Of a stretch of 64,000 nt of DNA, positions 1 through 11,930 are shown piece after piece. Every line of letters begins with the position of its first letter. Within the stretch, counting starts at the first letter, position 1. This DNA is from Hofstenia miamia (taxonomy: Eukaryota; Xenacoelomorpha; Acoela), in NCBI GenBank assembly GCA_004352715.1, contig SCFE01000111.1, positions 1,387,999-1,451,998 on the forward strand, read 5' to 3'. Below the pieces are notes generated by a model. It was given only the letters and a program-made list of their open reading frames with translations. It searched no databases and was not told the DNA's origin. Both the position numbers and the translations under genes were made by a program.

Positions 1-268
1 NNNNNNNNNNNNNNNNNNNNNNNNNNNNNNNNNNNNNNNNNNNNNNNNNNNNNNNNNNNNNNNNNNNNNNNNNNNNNNNNNNNNNNNNNNNNNNNNNNNN
101 NNNNNNNNNNNNNNNNNNNNNNNNNNNNNNNNNNNNNNNNNNNNNNNNNNNNNNNNNNNNNNNNNNNNNNNNNNNNNNNNNNNNNNNNNNNNNNNNNNNN
201 NNNNNNNNNNNNNNNNNNNNNNNNNNNNNNNNNNNNNNNNNNNNNNNNNNNNNNNNNNNNNNNNNNNN
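1..268. other. Assembly gap
   Basis: Run of N at the window start. No sequence to interpret. Confidence 0.99.
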
Positions 269-1985
269 ACTGACATCAAGGGCTGCTGACGAAGTGACAA
301 AATCATGGATCGATCATCACGTGGTGTTGTTTTTCTTTTTCGACGACATTTGCCAACTCTACATGACCTAGGTACATGCCCATTTGTCATCAATTTGATT
401 TTTGAAATGCTTCCTACACTGGCACCTGTTTGAACAGCAATTTGGCGCATTGAAAAGAAACGAGTACGTAATAAAGCTTTAATACTTTCTATTTATGCAA
501 CAGACAGATCTGAACACTTACCCATATTTGCAATGATAATGCCTCAACAGAAACAGAGCTTTTAAGCAGTGATACACAGAAAAACAATGGAAGACATCAT
601 ATTGGCTGACATGATTCATAAATACACAGGCAATATTTCTATCTATGTGTTCATTGCTTCTATGTGTTCTGTATCTGTTATTCCATAGATTTGCCTATAC
701 GCATTAACAAATGAGACTGTATATACTTCCAGAATTACAGTGCGTTTATTGACTCAATATAGCTTAGCAATGTACCACCTATTGCCAAGGCAGAAATTAA
801 TTATTAATACAAAAATGTATGCCTTTGCGCAATAATAACTCCTTGGTTTATAATATATCCATAAAAAACCAAAAAATCGTGGGTGTTCATAATAATTTGT
901 CCCCTACTGTAAATAACTTCTGACACGCTGATACTTATGCGTGCGCCTGTAGAATTTAAATGTAAACTTAACAATTAAGCATAAATTTGTTTTAATCAAA
1001 GACAAAAAGCAGTATTTTGTTACTAAGCTAACAATTCTTCGAATTTATTAAACATAGACTTTTAAGCCGCAAAAGAGGGAAAGATGCATTGAAAAAATAC
1101 ACAATCTTGAAAAATTAGTTTGAATTTCATTATCATAAATGAAAAGTTATAATTACAGCTAATGGATTGCCTTACTGCATTATAAAAGAATTTTCTAAAA
1201 CTCTGTTCAGCGTTTCTCAATACAGTATCAAAGTTTAAAATAAACAGTTGTAGCGATGCTGATAACCTATATGGTTTTAAATCTAATGTGGTAATGCAGA
1301 GGATGAGTCTCTGTATGCTACGTATATTTCAATTTTAATGAATATTGCATTATCTTTTAAGGAACAAACCGATTTGTTCACACTTTTGAACAACTTTATC
1401 CAAGCCTGTTAAGAAACATTGAAAGCCTCTCGTATGGAAATATCTGTGGGGTTGGGCCGCGTAATGATGAAGATCTGTACTAAAAATAATTTTTGTGGCT
1501 GAAGTACATGTAAATAAGAAATTTTTTTCAATAAGAAATGAGACTTTTGCAAAAATATTCAAATTCTTTCCATACCTAATGCTCAGTTAATGCTGCGGTC
1601 TAGTCCCCATGGAAACAACACCTGCCCTGAAATGTTTTGCTTTCTGAAGAAAAACTGTGAGAGTACTGACCAGGCTCGCCGTGCTCAAAGTCAGAGATTG
1701 TCGTAGGCCAATTCGTGTTTTAAATTTGGAAAAAGTAGAGGAGACAATTCTCTATCTTATGGTGTTCTAAGATTTTAAACATCTTCATTCGTTCGTGAGT
1801 TGTAAGCGTTTAAACATTTTTTGTTGAATTCATCACAGATTTTGAAAAACTATTATATTATATGTTATGGGTAGCACATTTTTGTAACCCTGTGCTTACA
1901 TAGCATCATGACACGACACTTTACTTCTATAGAAAGAAAATTACAACCACTCTGATTTAATGTAAAAAATAGAAAAATAGTAAAG
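269..1985. other. AT-rich non-coding DNA, no gene recognised
   Basis: Low-complexity AT-rich sequence. Short open frames (for example the minus-strand one at 1350-1562) have no recognisable domain and no splice-site support. I see nothing else here. Confidence 0.6.
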
Positions 1986-2985
1986 NNNNNNNNNNNNNNN
2001 NNNNNNNNNNNNNNNNNNNNNNNNNNNNNNNNNNNNNNNNNNNNNNNNNNNNNNNNNNNNNNNNNNNNNNNNNNNNNNNNNNNNNNNNNNNNNNNNNNNN
2101 NNNNNNNNNNNNNNNNNNNNNNNNNNNNNNNNNNNNNNNNNNNNNNNNNNNNNNNNNNNNNNNNNNNNNNNNNNNNNNNNNNNNNNNNNNNNNNNNNNNN
2201 NNNNNNNNNNNNNNNNNNNNNNNNNNNNNNNNNNNNNNNNNNNNNNNNNNNNNNNNNNNNNNNNNNNNNNNNNNNNNNNNNNNNNNNNNNNNNNNNNNNN
2301 NNNNNNNNNNNNNNNNNNNNNNNNNNNNNNNNNNNNNNNNNNNNNNNNNNNNNNNNNNNNNNNNNNNNNNNNNNNNNNNNNNNNNNNNNNNNNNNNNNNN
2401 NNNNNNNNNNNNNNNNNNNNNNNNNNNNNNNNNNNNNNNNNNNNNNNNNNNNNNNNNNNNNNNNNNNNNNNNNNNNNNNNNNNNNNNNNNNNNNNNNNNN
2501 NNNNNNNNNNNNNNNNNNNNNNNNNNNNNNNNNNNNNNNNNNNNNNNNNNNNNNNNNNNNNNNNNNNNNNNNNNNNNNNNNNNNNNNNNNNNNNNNNNNN
2601 NNNNNNNNNNNNNNNNNNNNNNNNNNNNNNNNNNNNNNNNNNNNNNNNNNNNNNNNNNNNNNNNNNNNNNNNNNNNNNNNNNNNNNNNNNNNNNNNNNNN
2701 NNNNNNNNNNNNNNNNNNNNNNNNNNNNNNNNNNNNNNNNNNNNNNNNNNNNNNNNNNNNNNNNNNNNNNNNNNNNNNNNNNNNNNNNNNNNNNNNNNNN
2801 NNNNNNNNNNNNNNNNNNNNNNNNNNNNNNNNNNNNNNNNNNNNNNNNNNNNNNNNNNNNNNNNNNNNNNNNNNNNNNNNNNNNNNNNNNNNNNNNNNNN
2901 NNNNNNNNNNNNNNNNNNNNNNNNNNNNNNNNNNNNNNNNNNNNNNNNNNNNNNNNNNNNNNNNNNNNNNNNNNNNNNNNNNNNN
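1986..2985. other. Assembly gap of exactly 1000 N
   Basis: The round length suggests a placeholder of unknown true size. Open frames running through it are meaningless. Confidence 0.99.
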
Positions 2986-5147
2986 ATTTTTCCCCATGAG
3001 TATTTTGAAACGGAATTATCGCAATTGGATTAAAAACAATATTTGGAATACTGTCCCTTGCTTTTTTAACATAACACGGCAAAGTATTAGAAATTGTAAA
3101 TTTTGTATTTTTAATACAAAACATGTTTATTTTTATTAAAACATGCATATTCATTAATTTTACAATAAATTATTTAAATTTTTGAAACCTTGAATTTGAA
3201 TTTTACACAAGTTTTATCCCTTATGTTTTTAATATTATCAAAGTTAGCTAATGCATCAACTAAGCTCCAGTCTGTGCTCCTGCGGAGCAGAATTATATTT
3301 GAAAAATTGCATCTCGGTCTATCCTGCTCCCTTCGAAAGAAAAAGCGTGAAATGCACCTACTTATTTTGAGCGAATGCCCTATTTGCATTACTCGTACTT
3401 TATGTCTACATCTGAATTTGTACTTCGCCAATGACATTTGTCAAAACTCATTCACTCCGAAACGTAAATTTTTGGTCAGTATATTTGAGTTTGACTCCAC
3501 ATGCATCAAGCACAGGAATGGTTTCACCAAATACCAATTGCAACTAAACAAAACATGCATAATTTTATAACTGTCAATAGGATAAACTTATCTCTAATTT
3601 TTTTTTCAATTTTTGTAAATTTGTTAATAAATTACAAATTATAAAACTAATTATTTCAAGCACAATTTAGCTTCACACCAAGTTATTGATATAGAATTCA
3701 AAATAAAGGAAAGAAATCACATAGTGCTTGACTGTTGTTATTGACTGTTGTTAAGTAAACATTGGCAAAGCACTTTGGAGTTGTGTAAGTGACTGTCGTT
3801 TAACACCTTTGGCATATTTAAGCGATAGCTGAATCGATTGTTACTTCCTATTAACAAGTCAATTCTTTTAAAAAGACGATTACAAATACTGAGAAATGAA
3901 TGCCCAACTGTCAATTTATTTTGAAACTTCTCAAGAGTAAAATTGTATTCGAGTATCAACATTTTTCTACTAGAAATGTAATATGTATATGTATGTAGTA
4001 CTGTGACGTTGATTTTCATGTGCGATATAACAAAGTACTTTGAACTTTGAAACATGAGAAAAGTATTTAATATAAAAATATGTTAAGTGAAATGATTGAA
4101 TTTCAAAACTTTTTATGTCAATTTTTATCATTATCTTCATAGATAAAACATATCCAAATGCAAAAACAAGTAAATACGCAATAAATCAATATGTTTATCA
4201 ATGTAGTAGACTAGAATTAAAATTTAAAAATTATTCTTTAGTTTGGAAAATGGTAAGCTATGAATTTTAATGCATACAATTCTGTAAAGCAGTAGTAGCA
4301 TACGACTCAACACAATTCTTATACAGAATAGAATATTTAAATGTAATCATTATTTGGATTTAGTAGAAATTTGAAAAAATATAGAAAACGATCTATAGAA
4401 TGCCAATCTTACATTTGAATGAATTTTTTAATCGGATTTCTAATCTTAGAATGTTATTGCCTGTAAATTTGATTAGGTTAATAGAATAAATGGCTTATCA
4501 TTGTAATCCTTGAAATTAACGATTTTATCCAGATGCATTTATGTTGTTCAATTTTAAAATCTATGAGTATTACTTTATGACACTACAAAATAGATTTACA
4601 ATTTAAATATTATTCCCTTTGTTTCAATGAAAGATATTAATCGCTAAGCTTTAGTTTGGCCCTTGCTACTTCATATTTGAGAAGGTCCTTCTTAACCCTA
4701 TCTCAACTGGGAGGCACCCCATATAAAATCAATCCTAGTGGGTGCTGACTTCAGAAAATTGATTGTAATACTAAAGCATTTGAAACACATTTTCCAAAAC
4801 TACAACAGCACTAAACTAATATTTTTTCAGGAGACGACCAAAAATACACTGGACATATTAAGAAAATAATGGTGAGAGGTTATCTTATACAATGTATAAG
4901 AACTAGTTAGCAGCAGAGCAGATGTACTGTACATTATATATATATATACATATACATAAAATCAAATTTTAAATTATAATATTAGATTATCTCCTTGTCT
5001 GACACCTGAAAATCGGTGCCCAATCTTGGAACCACCTGCAATTTTAATTGTATTTATTGAATAATTAAGTATCAAAACATGATTACTTTAAAACGTGAAA
5101 TTTAAACTCTCTAACTCGAAGTTTGAAATTCCTAAGTTTGTTTTTAG
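2986..5147. other. AT-rich non-coding DNA upstream of the first Ig exon
   Basis: Open frames on both strands at 3174-3570 and on the minus strand at 3738-4055 overlap or lack domains, codon signal and splice context. I assign no gene. A short (TA)n stretch lies near 4937-4950. The region is probably 5' intron of the Ig gene, because the exon at 5148 begins with an acceptor site and has no start codon of its own. Confidence 0.5.
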
Positions 5148-5309
5148 GAGGTTCAATTGAAAATACCAATGCAAAGAAACAAAAGAAATCAATTCCAACA
5201 ACTATAGTAGCGAAGGGGAAAGACCAAGTACGTTTAAAATGCGTTTTTGGTGATTCGAACATTGACAACCCTGATATTGTTTGGTCATATAAAAAACCAT
5301 CCGAAAGAG
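5148..5309 (+). CDS. Ig-like protein, exon carrying strands B and C of the Ig fold (partial gene)
   Basis: Internal exon bordered by a TTTTTAG acceptor (5141-5147) and a GTAATT donor (5310). It enters with 2 bases of a split codon and leaves with 1, so it is phase 1 at both ends. The peptide has a basic, low-complexity start, then a B-strand VRLKC with the first Ig cysteine, then DIVWSYKKP with the core tryptophan of strand C. From family knowledge, C..W followed by D-x-G-x-Y-x-C marks an Ig domain, and the latter motif is in the exon at 38778. No signal peptide is present, so at least one upstream exon is missing. The join to 30695 restores a codon (G + AT = Asp). It resembles FAM187-type Ig proteins in spacing and motif wording, but I recall that family only loosely. 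Confidence 0.72.
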
Positions 5310-6726
5310 GTAATTAAAACATATTAACCAATATTAAAATTTTCATTTGTGGGGGTTGTAAGTTGGCAGAATTTATTAATTTTCATTTAAATTGTGAATG
5401 AAACTTCTGATTATGGATGATGTCAGAACGCACTAATTTCAATTTTATATCATTCATTTAACCGCAATGATATAATATTAATATTAATAAATTAATTTTT
5501 TTATTGTGCATAGTGTAGTTTGTAGTTTTGTAAATATGTTCCTTGCCTTTAACTTATATTGCATATTACAAACTGCAAAGTAAACTATTGCTAGACTAAT
5601 AACATCCGTAAGAATTTGATCCTTGTGCATATCTTGCAAGAAAATTGAATAACTCTGTAATAAATTGATATTTAAAATATAGATATTGAATTATACATAA
5701 ATTGATAGATAAATTTGATATTTTAATGAAAAACAGGAATCTACAGACCTAGATTCACTTTCAAGAAATAGCCTGTATTCTAATTTGTTCTGAGAAATTG
5801 TGATTGCTAAGAAACTGAAATTTAACTGTATAAATTACTTAGCTTATTTTCTCCAGACTGTATGAAGAAACTACTGATATATTTGCACCGAATCACGATC
5901 CCTTAATTAATTTTCTGAAAATTTGTTTATGACGCAAATAGTTAAAAACATTTTTATTTCATTCTAGAGTGCGGAAAACTTGGTGAAATATTTCCTTGAT
6001 ATTATTTCAGCTCCAGCATTTTGGTTTCATTGTTTATTGTGTGGTTTTAATATTCCAAAGATAATATTCCAGTGTAATCAATATATTTGCTTAATTATTA
6101 TATTCAGAATTCCATTTTCCGGTTTCGACATTAATAATAAATATTAAAGTTTTTGTAATTTTGCAGTCGAACGATTTGAAAAGGTTGGCTATTTTAAAAA
6201 AATTTAATTTATAGCTAATTAGACGACCTGGTTTCAAACTTGACTAGTGTCATTTCTAATCAAATTTGCATTACCATAGAAAATAATGCAGTTTTAAAAG
6301 CCCTGTTAATATTAATGTCTCACTTTTATTGAAAGAAAATTTGATTTCATTTGAATATCGTCAAGTTAGATTATATTGTATTTGGCAAAACTTTAAGAAA
6401 TAAATATTTCAGAAATCAATTTCGCCTTGGTCTTGCTCTTTACACTGACCCAGGTGATATGCATTAAGCAACCAACAAGTCATACAGTAGTTTATTTATT
6501 TGCACGGAGCTAGGATCTTCAATACCTTCCCGTCTATGGTCATAAATTTAGGCGGAAGCCCAGTCCACGTAATTTGATACCATTAATTTTTCGTTTACGA
6601 ATAGTCTAATCGTGTTTTGCGTCATTATGATTCACGTTGTAGCTACTGTTCTCACTATATATATATATATATATAATACAGAAATCTTTGAGCTTCATAT
6701 TTAAAACAAAATATAAACACAACATA
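5310..6726. other. Start of a roughly 25 kb intron; (TA)n tract next to a Penelope remnant
   Basis: AT-rich intron sequence with no gene. A (TA)n microsatellite at about 6656-6675 directly precedes the Penelope remnant starting at 6727. Confidence 0.6.
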
Positions 6727-6750
6727 AATTTAACAACGCGTTTCGCAAAT

Positions 6751-6767
6751 TAGCGTTGCTTCATCAG
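6751..6767 (-). ncRNA. Hammerhead-ribozyme-like core, left copy
   Basis: On the minus strand CTGATGA is followed by a stem (GCAA..TTGC) and then GAAAC (GAAA at about 6741-6744), the conserved core order of hammerhead ribozymes. Hammerheads are known in the terminal repeats of Penelope-like elements. The cleavage site and helices I and III were not verified. An extra A between CTGATGA and stem II is a deviation. Confidence 0.45.
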
Positions 6768-6853
6768 GTAAAATTAAATGCTGTAATAAAGTATTTTACA
6801 AAATTTATCTAATTAAAATATTCATTATTCATTATTAATTTGATTGTTCATTA

Positions 6854-7053
6854 CAACCAAAAAGACCAAAGATTTAATCAAGACCAAATATGATACTACA
6901 ATATGACAAAATTTATCTAATTAATCTATAAATATAGTTGTGATGAATTTATAGACTTTACAAACAAAAAGACCAAAGATTTAATCAAGACCAAATATGA
7001 TACTCCAATATGTCTTAAGTCGTTTATAGTCTATAAATACAGTTGTGATGAAT
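6854..7053 (+). repeat. Tandem duplication, unit about 105 bp, inside the Penelope remnant
   Basis: The phrase AAAAAGACCAAAGATTTAAT appears from about 6858 and again from about 6965. CTATAAATA/CAGTTGTGATG appears at 6926 and 7031. Offsets are 105-107 bp, so the unit covers the start of the GIY-YIG segment and has been duplicated once with mild divergence. Confidence 0.8.
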
Positions 7054-7340
7054 GTGAATATTTCATACATTGCACAAACTTCAAGACATTTTGGAGTATG
7101 CATTAATGAACATCTAAATGGCCACATGGAAACAGAGATATATCAACATCAACATAAAGCAAAAGAAAGTAATTTTAAAAAAACAGTTCAACATCAAAAT
7201 TCAAATATAGCAGAATCAATAGTAATTAAGGAACATCTAAATAGAAATCAAACTTTATGAACAATCAAAATTATAATGAACTTTGCGCATTTAAACTAGA
7301 TAAATTTTGTAAAATATTATATTACCGCATTTAATTTTAC

Positions 7341-7369
7341 CTAAGAAGCAACGGTAAGTTGCGAAACGC
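7341..7369 (+). ncRNA. Hammerhead-ribozyme-like core, right copy (decayed)
   Basis: Same motif as the left copy, in the orientation of the GIY-YIG segment. The conserved CTGATGA has decayed to CTAAGA, but the stem (GCAAC..GTTGC, five perfect pairs) and GAAAC remain. Presumably inactive. Confidence 0.4.
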
Positions 7370-7380
7370 GTTGTTAAATT

Positions 7381-7653
7381 GACATCGATGAATAAATTAG
7401 GCAGTAGAGCAGTCACCATAGTTCAGGAGGTCGTTTCATTCAATATAAACCCTACACTTCCTAGCATTTCCTTAGAGATAAGCAATTGTAGTATTTCATT
7501 CTACGTTTATTTTATCCATTTTAAATGCCTTAAATTCTTCCCAGTTTTTCACTACCTTCATTCATTTCTTAGTTGCAGCATTAGGATTTGCGGCCTGATT
7601 TCGGTTCACGCCATGTACCCACCACCGAAAAGCGCTCCGCACCGTATTTACAT

Positions 7654-7685
<32 letters not shown>

Positions 7686-8330
7686 AATATATATATACAT
7701 ATATAGCAGGTAATTTTGCATCTGTGTTCGAATTCTATTCTTAATGCATAAAAATCTATTGTAGTAAGCTTAAATAATTTATCAATGCACAACACCCTCA
7801 GTAATCTTGCATGACAATAGCTGCCATATAGGTGCTCTACACACATTATTGATTGGATTACCTTATTGAGGTTCACTGTATGCACTCTACACTGTGCAAA
7901 GTTGCAATTGAGTCAATTGACTTCTCAGTAGTTATCCAACTTCTTAATAATGTTATTAGCACCATTTTCTCTCGGGATATCGACTTGTTGATGAAATTTT
8001 TACAATGGATGAAACAAAAAGTGTAACAGGGTTGATAGATAACAAGATAATAATACTTTTTTCAAAATCCACGTTGGACTCCTGTGGTCTCGAATTACCT
8101 ACGGTGTCGTGTTCCCTACATTTACCTTATGTATATTAATATACATAAAATAGTTCATGTTATCGAAACAACCATAATGCTGGAAGTAAATGAAATTTCA
8201 AAGAAAAATTTTATTTGTTGAATAATCATATATTCAAGTTTGGATACTGTTACTTCGAATAATTTTGAGTAATTTTCCTTTTCAGTAAAGTTTCTTAACA
8301 AGTCTTTTTAATTTGCAGATGCTTCAAGTA

Positions 8331-8365
<35 letters not shown>

Positions 8366-10318
8366 TGAATTGCTTATAGAGAATTGCAGAATCGGTTCTC
8401 ACTACAAGAATTATTGCCCTAACATTGACATCCTATTGTGTGCCTATTTAACAAAAATTTATTATTATATTATTTCCTAATGTTGTCTAGAGTACAACAA
8501 GGCATATCTTTTGAAGATTTCAGCACCTAAAACTTATACATTTTATATTGAGAAAGAAGTATTGTTATTATTTATGGTTTTCAATGACAAGAATATTTAT
8601 AAAATGTACCAGAAAATTTGGAAATATCTAGTCATGCATATAGTGCACACCATTCGCTGAAGTATAAGTTTCACGTTATTACAGTTGACAAGAAAAGAAG
8701 TAATTATAACAAAAGTGGGATGGTAGCTCCAGGAATAAATTAGATTTTCAAACTCTACTATTAAAATTTTACAACCGCCATCTGTCACGGAAATGTAGAC
8801 AAATATTATACTTAATGTGGAAGTTATAAACTAAACGAAATTTTAAAGGGATATGAAAAAACTCCAATTTAAATCACACATGATGATTGCAGCACAACTT
8901 AATATTTTTGTAGATTTACCATTTTCTCAGAGTAAGTCTTCATTTGCGATTTGTTCTATATAAATTATACAAACATGACTAATATAATTTAAAAGAAGGA
9001 ATGAAGTCGTTGTAAATATTGCCGTTATAAATTAATTAACAGTTATTGCCAAAACCAAATTTCCTATTAAAGACTCTTCATATTCCCGCTAATAATTAAA
9101 AGCCTTTATTTGAAATTTTGAAATTGCTTGAATTACTAAGTGAATGCTAAACCCTTCAATGCAGAAATTAATAGTTATCCGCAGTAATAAATTTGGAAAT
9201 TTGTGTAGTTATGCGTGACATTTTGATTGGTTTTAGATAATTAATCCTGAATATTTTCAAATTCAATGCCCAAGCGTGAAATTCTATTTTAAATATGGTC
9301 AGTACAGCTAAATCAAAGCCACCGAAGCTGTAATAAGTGTGCAGGTTTTTAAAAGCTTACTTTGACAAATGATGCGAGTAAATTACAACTATTGAACCAA
9401 ACAGTCGAAATTCCGAAAAAATTTTGAGTACATTGCACTTGTTTACAAAGCAATACTCAATGAGAGAAACTAACTTAGAAAAGACATAATGTACTCTTAG
9501 TCAAATATGTTTAAATTTCAATCACGATTATTTTAGCCAACGCTATAGGACTATACGTGGATTTTAGCAAAGGCTAACAATTCTAATTTAAAACTGACAT
9601 TTCAATCTAAATAGAAAAATAACGAAAATAGTGAGAACAAGATGTTCGCATTTTTCCTGTCGAAAAAAAGTAAATTATACTAAACTAAGTGTATAAATTT
9701 CGTTTTTATCCACGCTTTTGCAATGCCGCTATTTTTCCAGAAATTTCCAAAGTCATTTAAAAAACAAAAAATATTTCGGAAGTGTGCAGGGTTTTTTAGT
9801 CCAATCCATCTTGATGCAGTTAAATGGCGTAGGGCCTTCTAGAGTTTCATGAATGATTTACAAAAGCATGGTTTTTTTCACTAGATGTTTCTAGGTAACT
9901 AAAACCTTGATGCGTTCGTTAGAAATACGTTTTCACTATAACCAAAACTTCAGTCTTTTCTGTGGCTGCTTTGTTAATATTTGTGTCAAATCATAATTTC
10001 GGATTTATTGCAATCGTTTGCTAGAATATAATAATCTCCAGAATGACTTAATATTCTTGAAAACTTTCCCTAGTAATAAATTCACACCAAATCAGCAGTT
10101 AATATATCATAAGCTATTCGTCGTTATTAATAAGTAATCTTATATTTTTATTTTTAATATCAGTAGATTCTTGACTATTTCAAAGTTCTAAAGTTATTTA
10201 AGTGTTTCATTCACTAAATTATTTCTTGACCAATATAAATTATTTAATATCACTATCGAATTTGTAGTTTTAGTTACTTTTGAAAGCCTGGAGAATAAAT
10301 TGGAATGATTTTATTATT
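7381..10318. other. Intronic AT-rich DNA with (TA)n microsatellites
   Basis: (TA)n tracts at about 7654-7704 and 8331-8362. Open frames at 7379-7744 and 7562-7885 are driven by the TA tract. No gene recognised. Confidence 0.6.
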
Positions 10319-11930
10319 AAGTTAAGGTTCAGCTAATCTCGTTCTACACTGTCGCAAAGGTAATGTTAACTTAACGGCGGTGTGAGAAGGAATTTTTAAG
10401 GCCAACCGCACCTCGATCCTATTTTTCTAAAGCTAAGTTAGGCTTACTTTAATGGCAGTGTGCGTGGTCGCGTTAAGTTAAGGTTTTTTGGTGACTGATA
10501 CTGAAAATCTTTAGATTTAATTTGTCTATGCATTACATAAATTCTATATTCGTATTTAGAATATATTGCAAATTTTATTATTTGGCTTCGATTAGACAAG
10601 TAAGTGGTGAGACTTCATTGCAATTATAAGCGCACAGAGATGAACATTGGCCGGGTCGGGTTTGGGCCGAAACATTTTGGGAATTTCATGTTTGTCCTAA
10701 AAAATTCTTATTGACTACCTTTAAATTAATCACATAACAATGTACTATCAAACGCGCCCATGAATTTTTAGGGTATATCATTTAGCGATAGGTTCACTTG
10801 AACTTCATATTTCACCTGCTTCTGCATCAAGCCCGACCTGATTTAACCCTGTTCAATGCTGATGCTCATAGAGGAAGAGATGTTGTAAAAGTAGCATCAT
10901 CCTCTTCTCTCAATGCAAACATCGGTTTTAGTTATTAACAAATTCTAAAAAAACGGAAAATCCTTCTAAGAAATTATTATTAGTCCTATTTAATCCGTCA
11001 TGCATCTAAGAAATCATTTGACAATTACCAAATATACTGCTAATACAATTTAAGGGAATGTGCAGATAAACTTGTCATTGATAAACAGATTAACCCTATA
11101 ACTTTCTGATCTTAAGTCAGTTTTGCGCGTGTGATAGACATTTACATAGATAGAATACAGAATTATATACTGTTTTTCACGTCTATAATTTTCGGTGTTC
11201 TACGTCAGCGTATGCGAAATTTCGCATAACTAATGAGGAAAAGAAGCTTAGTAAAGTACTGGTACTAAACCATCCTTATTTTAAAAGATTTTTAGATTTA
11301 ATAAAATCAAAATGATCAAACTAGAAGGATATTATCAAAACTGATTCTGATCTTGTTCTGACCTGGACCTGATTGACCATGATTCAAACCTGATCTGAAA
11401 CCCGACCTGACCTGATTAATACCGAGAAGACTTGGTCTAAAAATCCTAACTAGACTCAACACTAATATTATTAAAATTTGAATTTGTTTAGAAAACACGA
11501 CGTTATGATTGACACATATGAAAAACCAATAATGTACTTGCGTTTTACTTTATAAAGTTTGAAATATTTATTTAATATTCAAATATAGTTAGGAATTCAC
11601 ATTATATATTTAACTTATGTCTACTGATCCAAATCTGCATTTTTAACTAAGTTAGTTAAACATTTGTTGACCACATTTTTCAACAAAATTGGGAAAGGCC
11701 TTCCAAATTTGAAAATTGTGCGTTCAATTTAGGCAGATTGTTTACATAAACCTTAACTTAAGTGCAGTGTGTGACCCCCTCTAGATCATCGCACACCGCC
11801 GTTAAGGTAAACCTTAACTTAACGAAAACTTACACTGCGATTTTAATCTGAACTTAAGAAATACCTCCGCACACTTGCGTCAATCTATAAGTTAAGATTG
11901 TCTTAACGGCAATGCGCGACGGGCTTTAGA
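10319..11930. repeat. Two clusters of a short repeated motif, possible DNA-transposon ends
   Basis: Variants of CTTAAC(TTAAC)GGCAGTGTGCG recur in both orientations in two clusters, 10319-10485 and 11748-11930. Examples are at 10365, 10449, 11752, 11788 (reverse), 11815 and 11897. The two clusters could be terminal or subterminal repeats of a degraded element of about 1.6 kb. No transposase frame lies between them. At 11341-11425 is a separate degenerate hexamer array of ACCTGA/CCTGAC type. Family not assigned. Confidence 0.4.

Larger units (their letters stand above)
6727..7380 (+). mobile_element. Penelope-like element remnant with inverted terminal repeats
   Basis: The ends (6727-6811 and 7297-7380) are imperfect inverted repeats of about 85 bp sharing a core that reads, on the appropriate strand, AAGCAACG...TTGCGAAACGCG. 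Between them, at about 7030-7260, is a degenerate GIY-YIG endonuclease segment. One frame gives YKYSCDECEY and the next continues TSRHFGVCINEHLNGH, so a frameshift has occurred. The CxxC-Y..(G)QTSR-F..R..EH..GH pattern is that of the C-terminal endonuclease of Penelope-like retroelements. The reverse transcriptase is missing, so this is a 5'-truncated copy with an inverted end fragment. It lies inside the large Ig-gene intron. Confidence 0.75.

Noticed and set aside
1865-3154. Long open frames on both strands through the N run
   Set aside because: They are open only because N codons contain no stops; the flanking residues show no domain.
3174-3570. Overlapping open frames on opposite strands
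   Set aside because: No recognisable domain, no splice signals, and the two strands shadow each other.
7379-7885. Open frames over the (TA)n tract
   Set aside because: TA repeats translate as endless Tyr-Ile without stops; not coding evidence.
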